NCBI RefSeq assembly: GCF_003332885.2
Contig: NZ_QOWJ01000001.1
Location: 930,001-994,000, forward strand
Source of the DNA: Paracnuella aquatica
Lineage (GTDB): Bacteria; Bacteroidota; Bacteroidia; Chitinophagales; Chitinophagaceae
Direction: 5' to 3'
DNA length: 64,000 nucleotides
The first letter of the stretch is position 1. The number at the start of each line of letters is the position of its first letter. This document shows positions 57,892 through 64,000 of the stretch, in pieces. The position numbers and the translations under genes were made by a program. The notes under the pieces are model-generated. The model saw only the letters and a program-made list of their open reading frames with translations, ran no database searches and was not told where the DNA came from.

Positions 57892-58095
57892 TTATGGCGT
57901 TTTGCCATCCAGCGCTTTCACCAGCGGATGTTCTTCCAGGTTAATGTGATCGGTAGAAATTACCACCTTGCTGATCTCTTCATCGCTGATGTGGTGATTC
58001 GGATCTTCCATGTGCCGCTTAACAATTTCGCGAGTGCCTACTGCGTTGGCATCCTCTGGAGTTGGGTTGGCAGCATTTGTTGCAGGTACTTTCAT
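57892..58095 (-). CDS. Small hypothetical protein (67 aa)
   Basis: Start chosen at the ATG at 58095 (MKVPATNAANPTPEDANAVG); the frame extends upstream to 58176 but that part is not protein-like. Soluble, acidic, with the motif VKRHMEDPNHHISDEEISKVVIS and no cysteines. I recall similar small Bacteroidota proteins of unknown function with a disordered N terminus and a short helix starting with a DEEI-like motif. No partner is evident; the alpha/beta hydrolase follows after 160 bases. Confidence 0.65.
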   Translation of the reverse strand: MKVPATNAANPTPEDANAVGTREIVKRHMEDPNHHISDEEISKVVISTDHINLEEHPLVKALDGKTP

Positions 58096-58281
58096 AAAGC
58101 GAAGGTTGAGGGTAAACTTTTCAAAAAGATAGATAAAAATATCGTTCCAAAATTGCCGCGGCAGATTTTGCAACAAATGACTTGATCTTGAGCATTATAG
58201 CGCTGCCGCTTAAAATCGGCTGCACTCTTTTTGTGTTAAAATTTGCTCAGCAGTTTCATCCCGCGGGGAAAGAAATTTACA

Positions 58282-58395
58282 ATGCTCTGCTTGTTGTTGT
58301 CAGTTCCTGTTGTTAGTTTAGTTTTCTATTCAAAGGCTGCGTCATTTGTTCCCGAAGCCGTAACTCCGGGGGTACTGAAAGCCTACAGTAGATAG
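58282..58395 (+). pseudogene. Possible remnant of a PepSY-like secreted protein (37 aa)
   Basis: A 37-codon frame encodes a hydrophobic leader (LCLLLSVPVVSLVFYS) followed by PEAVTPGVLKAYSR and a stop. The latter resembles the start of the mature PepSY-like protein at 56164 (GEVTPAALKSFST). A good intrinsic terminator overlaps its stop codon, so a truncated gene or a real micropeptide is possible. The remaining bases of 58096-58424 show no other gene. Confidence 0.35.
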
Positions 58396-58418
58396 TGAGG
58401 CCCATACAGGGCCTCACT
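58394..58418 (+). terminator. Terminator with plus-strand U-run
   Basis: Perfect 10-base stem AGTGAGGCCC/GGGCCTCACT with a five-base loop, then TGTTTTTT on the plus strand. It fits the short frame ending at 58395 better than the minus-strand lipase gene, though it may serve both. Confidence 0.7.
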
Positions 58419-58424
58419 TGTTTT

Positions 58425-59105
58425 TTACAAAATAGGCTGCAGCACCGTCCATACATTTTGCGCCAGTATGCGGGCTCCTTCAGCGGTTGGATGTATACCG
58501 TCTTCCTGGTTTAGTTCCACTTCGCCTCCTACCCCTTCTAGCAGAAAAGGCACCAGCGCAATGTTGTTTTCTTTTGCCAGTTCAGGAAAAATTTGTGCAA
58601 ATGAGGTTGCATAAGTCTGTCCCATATTGGGCGGCACCTGCATACCGGTCAACACTATTTTCGCCCCGGGATATTTTGCCCGAACCTTTTCAATGATGCC
58701 CTGCAGGTTTTGTTTGGTTTGCGCCACCGGAATGCCGCGCAGGCCATCGTTTGCACCCAACTCCAAAACAAACACATCCAGCGGCTGCTGCAAAATCCAA
58801 TCGATGCGCGACAACCCGCCTGAAGTTGTTTCGCCACTCACGCCTGCATTCACTACGTTGTAGGGCAGGTTGGCTGAATCAATTTTATTTTGAATAACCG
58901 CGGGAAATGCTTCAGCGGTGCTGGCAAGACCATAGCCGGCAGTAAGGCTGTTGCCAAAAAAAACTATGTTCTTTTTTACTGTATTGCTGGTCCTATTTGT
59001 AGTTGTATCGGCAGCTGCATTATTGGTTGTGGAACTATTGTTGCCGCAGCTTGTTATTATTCCTAAAAATGCAGCGAACAAAATCCTGTAGTACATCTTC
59101 ATCAT
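58425..59105 (-). CDS. SGNH/GDSL lipoprotein hydrolase, TesA-like arylesterase
   Basis: 226 residues with lipobox IITSC (Cys near 20) and a Ser/Thr/Asn-rich linker to about 45. SGNH blocks: GNSLTAGYG (Ser), NAGVSGETTSGG (Gly), LGANDGLRG (Asn), and DGIHPTAEG (Asp and His). This matches the TesA/lysophospholipase L1 arylesterase group. It acts in the periplasm or at the outer membrane on acyl esters. It is divergent from an ABC transporter pair, the same arrangement as tesA-ybbA-ybbP of enterobacteria, which hints at a common role in lipid or peptide export. Confidence 0.9.
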   Translation of the reverse strand: MMKMYYRILFAAFLGIITSCGNNSSTTNNAAADTTTNRTSNTVKKNIVFFGNSLTAGYGLASTAEAFPAVIQNKIDSANLPYNVVNAGVSGETTSGGLSRIDWILQQPLDVFVLELGANDGLRGIPVAQTKQNLQGIIEKVRAKYPGAKIVLTGMQVPPNMGQTYATSFAQIFPELAKENNIALVPFLLEGVGGEVELNQEDGIHPTAEGARILAQNVWTVLQPIL

Positions 59106-59225
59106 TGGTATTGCGTATTATATCATCTTGCTAACAACTGAAATTAAACTATTCTGTTATTTTTATCGGAAACGTGGCGCCGCCTGCCATAGCTTCTTCA
59201 TTCAATCAATAATCATCCCCGAACC

Positions 59226-59927
59226 ATGCCGACCATACTCGACATAGCAAACGTCAGGAAAATATACCAAAGCGCAGGACGAACCCTCACCGTACTCGAC
59301 AACATTAGCTTTTCGGTGGAGGAGGGCGCTACCATGTCGATTGTTGGCCCGTCGGGCAGCGGTAAAACAACATTGCTTGGCCTGGCAGCGGGCCTCGACC
59401 GGGCTTCATCCGGATCCATTGCATTGAACGGTATTGCATTAGATGGCCTGAACGAAGACCAGCGTGCCGCAGTGCGAAACCAGCATGTGGGTTTTATTTT
59501 TCAAAACTTTCAACTGCTGCCCACGCTTACCGCATTGGAAAATGTGATGGTGCCGCTGGAACTGCGGGGCGCAAAGGGAATCAAAAATAAAGCACTGGAC
59601 CTGCTTAAACGTGTGGGCCTCGGCGAACGTGGACACCACTACCCTACGCAGTTGAGCGGCGGCGAACAGCAACGTGTTTCGCTGGCCCGGGCCTTTATTA
59701 ATCAACCGCGCATTTTGTTTGCCGACGAACCTACCGGCAACCTGGATGCCGAAACCAGCGAACGCATCATCGAACTGATTTTTAACCTGAATAAAGAAGC
59801 AGGCACTACGCTGGTGCTGGTTACCCACGATCTGGACCTGGCCAACAAAACCGGCCGCATCTTACGCATCAAAGGCGGTCGCATTGTATCAGACGAGCCG
59901 ACGCTGAACGCTGCGTACGCCGTATAA
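59226..59927 (+). CDS. ABC transporter ATP-binding protein, YbbA/LolD-like
   Basis: 233 residues. Walker A in GPSGSGKTT, Q-loop in FIFQNFQLLPTL, signature LSGGEQQRVSLARA, Walker B ILFADEPTGNLD, switch His in VTHD. It belongs to the MacB/LolD subfamily that works with FtsX-type permeases as mechanotransmitters rather than as classical pumps. The permease gene begins 63 bases downstream. Divergent from a TesA-like lipase, which is the arrangement of the YbbA-YbbP system. Start at the ATG at 59226 is supported by the family N terminus. Confidence 0.93.
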   Translation: MPTILDIANVRKIYQSAGRTLTVLDNISFSVEEGATMSIVGPSGSGKTTLLGLAAGLDRASSGSIALNGIALDGLNEDQRAAVRNQHVGFIFQNFQLLPTLTALENVMVPLELRGAKGIKNKALDLLKRVGLGERGHHYPTQLSGGEQQRVSLARAFINQPRILFADEPTGNLDAETSERIIELIFNLNKEAGTTLVLVTHDLDLANKTGRILRIKGGRIVSDEPTLNAAYAV

Positions 59928-59990
59928 ATCATCGCATCTTAACTACCTAATTTGCTGCGCTCAACCGCAGCTTACAAAAGCTTTCCCAGC

Positions 59991-62537
59991 ATGCACCCAT
60001 CCAATAAATGGAACCTTTCCTGGCTATTATTAATGGCCTGGCGCGACAGCCGGAGAAACCGGTCGCGACTACTGCTATTTGTTTCCTCCATCGTGTTGGG
60101 CATTGCTGCATTGGTGGCCATTTACTCGCTGAGCGACAACATGCGGCAGGAAGTATCGAAACAGGCCGCGGCCTTATTGGGCGCCGAACTCGAGATCAGC
60201 GGCAACCGCGAACCAAGCCCTGCTATCCAAAAACTTTTGGATTCGATTGGTGGCCAACGTTCGGAGGAGCGAAATTTTACTTCGATGGTTTATTTTCCTA
60301 AAACCGAAGGTTCGCGGCTGGTGCAGGTGCGGGCATTGAGTGGTGGCTTTCCCTATTACGGCGAACTGGAAACAGTCCCCGCCACCGCAGGCCGCAGCTT
60401 CCGCAATGGCCGGCAGGCGTTGGTAGACCAAACGCTGTTGTTGCAGTTTGGCGCTAAAGTGGGCGATTCAGTGCGGGTGGGCAATTTGGTGTTCGCCATT
60501 GCTGGCGAGTTGTTGGGCGCACCGGGACAAACAGGCGTTTCGGCAGCAGTTGCACCCATTGTATACATACCCTTGCAATACCTGCCGCAAACCGGGTTGA
60601 TGCAAAAGGGCAGCCGCATCAATTATAAATTTTATTTGCAACCGGCTAAAAAGCTGAACACAAAAGCTTTTGAAGAAAAAACGGTTCCAGTGATTGAAGA
60701 CGAAGGCTGGAATTACGAAACCGTTGCCAGCCAACGCGAAGACACCAACCGCTCCCTCTCCGACCTGACACAGTTCCTGGCACTTGTGAGTTTTATTGCC
60801 CTGTTGCTTGGTTGCATTGGTGTGGCCAGCGCGATCCATATTTATGTGCGGGAAAAAATTGCAGCCATTGCAGTGTTGCGTTGCCTCGGTGCACAGGCCC
60901 GCCAGGCGTTTTTAATTTACCTGCTACAAATCATTGTGATTGGGGCAATCGGGTCGATCATTGGCGCAGTGCTGGGCACCATCATTCAACAGGCGTTGCC
61001 CGCTGTGCTGCAGGAGTTTTTACCTTTTACCATCGATGCATCTATTTCGTGGCCGGCTATTGCACAAGGCATTGTGCTGGGCATCACCATATCGGCCTTG
61101 TTTGCGCTGCTGCCGCTGGTTTCCATCCGCAATATTTCGCCGCTCAACACGCTGCGCATTTCGCTGCAGCCGGCCACGCTGTTTCGCGATAAAATGAAAT
61201 GGCTGGTGCACCTGCTGATCCTCCTGTTTATATTCGGGTTTAGCTGGATCCAATTGGGCGGTTGGGGAAAAGCGCTGGCTTTTACGCTGGGCGTTGTTGG
61301 TGCATTTTTAGTGCTGGCTGGCATTGCCGCACTCCTTGTTTGGGCAGTGCGTCGCTTTTTCCCGCAGTCGTGGCCCTACATCGGCCGGCAGGGTTTGGCC
61401 AATTTATTTCGGCCGAACAATCAAACTACTATCCTCATCGTGGCCATCGGTTTGGGCACTGCATTTATTTGTACCCTTTTTTCCATCCAATCGCTGCTGC
61501 TCAACCGGGTTCAACTTTCCGCTAGTGGGAACCAGCCCAACACGGTGCTGTTTGACATCCAGCCCGCACAGCGGGACCAATTGATTGCCTTAACCACCGC
61601 ACAAGGTCTGCCGGTGCAGGGCACCGTGCCCATTGTAAACATGCGGCTTGAGGGTGTGAACGATATTACCGCAACCCGGCTGCAGCAGGACAGTACGATT
61701 AAGATGCAGCGCTGGCTGTTTAGCCGCGAATACCGCGTTACGTTTCGCGACTCCATTACCGCCGCAGAAAAAATAACGAGTGGCAAATGGCAGGGCAATG
61801 CGAATGCCCAGAACGGCCTTGTGCCTATTTCGCTGGAAGAACGTTTTGCCCAGCGCAATGATATTTCGGTGGGCGATACGATGTTGTTTAACGTGCAAGG
61901 CGCCATGATCAATACGGTAGTCGGCAGTCTTCGCTCGGTGGATTGGAACCGGATACAAACCAATTTCCTCGTGGTATTTCCCAATGGTGTGCTGGAAGCT
62001 GCACCGCAGTTTCATGTGTTGCTGACGCGGGTGCCCAACAAAGAAGCTGCGGCCCGCTTTCAACAGGCCGTGGTGCGCCAGTTTCCCAATATTTCCATCA
62101 TTGATTTAGGACTTGTTTTAAGCGTCATTGACAAGCTGTTGGATAAAGTGGGTTTTGTAATTCGGTTCATGGCGGGTTTCAGCATCATCACCGGCTTGGT
62201 GGTACTGATCGCGTCGGTGCTTATTAGCAAATACCAGCGCATCCAGGAAAGCGTGTTGCTGCGTACCCTTGGGGCCAACCGGCGCCAGATTTTATGGATC
62301 ACTGCATTGGAATATTTCTTCCTCGGCATACTAGCAGCCCTTGCCGGCATTGTGCTGTCGCTGGCAGGCAGCTGGCTGCTGGCCAGGTATGTTTTTGAAA
62401 CGGCTTTCACGCCGCAGTGGAGTTCGCTGTTGCTGGTGGCGCTAGCCATTTCGGGGCTTACCGTCCTCATTGGCATGTTCAACAGCCGCGCCGTGCTGAG
62501 TCGGCCGCCGCTGGAAATACTGCGTGAAGAAGTTTAA
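59991..62537 (+). CDS. ABC transporter permease, YbbP-like (FtsX family)
   Basis: 848 residues from the ATG at 59991; the open frame begins at a TTG 13 codons earlier, which I consider too early because RDSRRNRSRLLLFVSSIVLGIAALVAIYSLS (first membrane segment) then sits normally near the N terminus. Two FtsX permease modules are seen: membrane segments at about 20-45, 255-400 and 410-460, a second periplasmic domain about 490-700, and the last three segments at about 710-840. Ten membrane segments match YbbP. It pairs with the ATPase 63 bases upstream. Probably handles lipid-linked or hydrophobic substrates at the inner membrane; actual substrate unknown. Confidence 0.9.
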   Translation: MHPSNKWNLSWLLLMAWRDSRRNRSRLLLFVSSIVLGIAALVAIYSLSDNMRQEVSKQAAALLGAELEISGNREPSPAIQKLLDSIGGQRSEERNFTSMVYFPKTEGSRLVQVRALSGGFPYYGELETVPATAGRSFRNGRQALVDQTLLLQFGAKVGDSVRVGNLVFAIAGELLGAPGQTGVSAAVAPIVYIPLQYLPQTGLMQKGSRINYKFYLQPAKKLNTKAFEEKTVPVIEDEGWNYETVASQREDTNRSLSDLTQFLALVSFIALLLGCIGVASAIHIYVREKIAAIAVLRCLGAQARQAFLIYLLQIIVIGAIGSIIGAVLGTIIQQALPAVLQEFLPFTIDASISWPAIAQGIVLGITISALFALLPLVSIRNISPLNTLRISLQPATLFRDKMKWLVHLLILLFIFGFSWIQLGGWGKALAFTLGVVGAFLVLAGIAALLVWAVRRFFPQSWPYIGRQGLANLFRPNNQTTILIVAIGLGTAFICTLFSIQSLLLNRVQLSASGNQPNTVLFDIQPAQRDQLIALTTAQGLPVQGTVPIVNMRLEGVNDITATRLQQDSTIKMQRWLFSREYRVTFRDSITAAEKITSGKWQGNANAQNGLVPISLEERFAQRNDISVGDTMLFNVQGAMINTVVGSLRSVDWNRIQTNFLVVFPNGVLEAAPQFHVLLTRVPNKEAAARFQQAVVRQFPNISIIDLGLVLSVIDKLLDKVGFVIRFMAGFSIITGLVVLIASVLISKYQRIQESVLLRTLGANRRQILWITALEYFFLGILAALAGIVLSLAGSWLLARYVFETAFTPQWSSLLLVALAISGLTVLIGMFNSRAVLSRPPLEILREEV

Positions 62538-62669
62538 TGCGCCGTAACCCATTTCATTTTTAAACAAAAACACCCAGTTTTTTGCACCGCTTAAGTTGTA
62601 CACCCGGCACGACTTTGGTTTTACAACCATTGTGAGCCACCAGTAGATTGTGAACTTAAACGGAAGATT

Positions 62670-63434
62670 ATGAGGAATTGGATATTGATGGGAAGTTTAA
62701 CCGCATTGAGCTTTGGCGCAGCAGCGCAGGGCACTACACGCATCGGATCGGGCACGCCACTGCGCTGGGGCATGAACGGCAGTATTGAAGTAATGGAAGG
62801 CGACCTTACCCGCCACTACGGATCCAATGATACAGCCAATGCCATGCGCAGGCAAACTGCATTTTATAATACTGGCTTGGGCAGCCCCCGCGATACACGC
62901 TTTGCTTCGGTGCAGGCGCAGTGCAGCAACAATGAAATGAGCCTCAACTGGGTGGCCGTGCAGCCCGGCGGCGCCGACCGGTATGAACTGGAACAAAGTA
63001 GTGATGGCACGAATTGGAAGGTTGTAGGCGTGGTGCTGGCCAATCAGAACGATCGTGGTCACTCTTCGTATCAATTCAATTACAACAGCACCGCCAGCGA
63101 TGTGTTGTTCCGGATAGCGGCAAAGGCCATTTCAGGCGAACGGGTGGCTAGTGCGCCGTTCCTTTCACCTTGCAGCAACGAAGCATATGTTGGTGCCACA
63201 CCCAACCCGGTTTACAGCAATACCTCTTTGCGCATTGGTTCGCCGGGCACTGCACGGGTAAAAGTATTGCTGGTTGATTCGCGTGGTGTGCCCCATTACA
63301 GCACCGACTTTAACCTGACCCGCGGCATCAATCATATTCCGTTACAAATGAGTTCATTGCCGATTGGTCAATACAGCGCTGTAGTGCGTTGGATGAATGG
63401 CCGCCAGCAGGTCATTCCATTGGTGAAGAATTAA
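62670..63434 (+). CDS. Secreted protein with T9SS-type C-terminal domain
   Basis: 254 residues with a signal peptide ending near GAAAQ (20). The middle (about 85-165) is a beta-sandwich-like stretch (ELEQSSDGTNWKVVG). The last 80 residues (ATPNPVYSNTSLRIGS through LPIGQYSAVVRWMNGRQQVIPLVK) have the layout of a type A T9SS sorting domain: NP near the start, a Gly in a turn, and a final lysine-rich strand. It would be exported by the type IX system and attached at the surface. No enzyme motif was seen. Single gene with a strong terminator; the YbbP-like gene ends 132 bases before. Confidence 0.75.
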   Translation: MRNWILMGSLTALSFGAAAQGTTRIGSGTPLRWGMNGSIEVMEGDLTRHYGSNDTANAMRRQTAFYNTGLGSPRDTRFASVQAQCSNNEMSLNWVAVQPGGADRYELEQSSDGTNWKVVGVVLANQNDRGHSSYQFNYNSTASDVLFRIAAKAISGERVASAPFLSPCSNEAYVGATPNPVYSNTSLRIGSPGTARVKVLLVDSRGVPHYSTDFNLTRGINHIPLQMSSLPIGQYSAVVRWMNGRQQVIPLVKN

Positions 63435-63474
63435 TTGCAAACACCGAATCTTTTTTCGAAAAATAGAAGATGCA

Positions 63475-63521
63475 GCCTGTGTTTTATTCAGAATATCCGT
63501 TGAATGAAACACAGGCTTTTT
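63475..63521 (+). terminator. Strong terminator after the T9SS-tail gene
   Basis: A 16-position stem (GCCTGTGTTTTATTCA / TGAATGAAACACAGGC) with one G-U pair, a ten-base loop and five T. The remainder of 63435-63858 contains no convincing gene. Confidence 0.85.
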
Positions 63522-63858
63522 CATGGATAAATGTGTCGGAGCTTTTTGAATTTTAATAATGCTGAACTACAATGGTGTGCATATCACCAGCTGCATAAAT
63601 AAACAAATATTTGCTGTTGCGCAGTGCCGTATTTTTGAAAAGATCAAATGAGTTTGCAATAGCTCCGGTGCTCAACTATCCAAGTGCTATGACGGCGCGA
63701 AGCGTTGGTCCTTGCTGGATACCTACGACTTTGAATACTATTTTTTTGGTAGCAACTTACTTAGGAGTGCATTGATTGTATTTAGAAAACACCTCCACAT
63801 TGATACTTGCAGTGGTGGATAACCGAAATTTATTTACCAAACGATAACCAATATTTTA

Positions 63859-64000
63859 ATGACAGAAAATACACCTAAAAAAACAAGGATCGTTGTAATT
63901 GGCGTGGGTGCCGTTGGCTCCACCACTGCATATACGTTGCTGCTGCGCGGCCGCATGGACGAACTGGTACTGATCGATGCCAACAAGGAAAAAGCCGTTG
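63859..64000 (+). CDS. L-lactate dehydrogenase-like NAD-dependent dehydrogenase (3' partial)
   Basis: Only the first 47 codons are inside the window. The N terminus after a charged leader reads IVVIGVGAVGSTTAYTLLLRG and then ELVLIDANKEKA, the nucleotide-binding fold of the lactate/malate dehydrogenase family with the Asp that selects NAD. The STTAY form is closer to L-lactate than to Bacteroidota malate dehydrogenase. It reduces pyruvate to L-lactate in the cytoplasm. The product continues beyond the window, so catalytic residues cannot be checked. Confidence 0.85.
   Translation, partial: MTENTPKKTRIVVIGVGAVGSTTAYTLLLRGRMDELVLIDANKEKAV

Noticed and set aside
63555-63750. Minus-strand frame that looks protein-like (SKYLFIYAAGDMHTIVVQHY) with an internal stop
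   Set aside because: It has an in-frame TAG, no start codon and a length compatible with chance in AT-rich DNA; at most an old remnant.

Overview
The window looks like a chromosome segment of a member of the Bacteroidota, most likely a Chitinophagaceae-type glycan degrader. This is inferred from tandem SusC/SusD pairs, a hybrid two-component regulator, carboxypeptidase-regulatory domains, a T9SS-like C-terminal domain, and a TAnnTTTG-type promoter at 56101. No rRNA, tRNA, CRISPR array, insertion sequence or prophage was seen.

Region 1 (1-4973): the 3' part of a large alpha-2-macroglobulin-like protein with an embedded TonB plug domain, then a small unassigned protein. Region 2 (4993-40728) is a polysaccharide utilisation locus of about 36 kb. 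Its catalytic, transport and esterase genes all lie on the minus strand, and a hybrid two-component sensor (36577-40728) is divergent. In transcription order from 35685 to 4993 the minus-strand genes are: GH8, GH43, CE6-like esterase, GH43, GH10; then GH95; then SusC, SusD, SusC, SusD and a DUF1735 lipoprotein; then a double CE1 esterase, GH43, a zinc alcohol dehydrogenase, an alpha/beta acetyl-esterase and three tandem CE1-type esterases. GH10, GH8, several GH43 and at least five esterase genes together indicate acetylated and feruloylated arabinoxylan. The tandem SusC-SusD-SusC-SusD-lipoprotein block has the layout of the known xylan utilisation system (XUS). GH95 suggests L-fucose or L-galactose side chains.

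Region 3 (40891-45633) is housekeeping or accessory: an MFS exporter, an acyl-lipid desaturase, an M19 dipeptidase with a RidA-family gene, and an FMN reductase. Region 4 (46151-55593) holds two adjacent giant genes of 1780 and 1357 residues, 26 bases apart, with one strong terminator after them. I recognise no family in either. They are the best candidate in this window for an undescribed system. Region 5 (56164-64000) contains a PepSY-like secreted protein, an alpha/beta hydrolase, a 67-residue conserved-looking protein, a short PepSY-like remnant, a GDSL lipase divergent from an ABC transporter pair (the tesA-ybbA-ybbP arrangement), a T9SS-tail protein, and the 5' end of an L-lactate dehydrogenase.

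Family assignments were made by eye from motifs. Substrate statements are inference from context.
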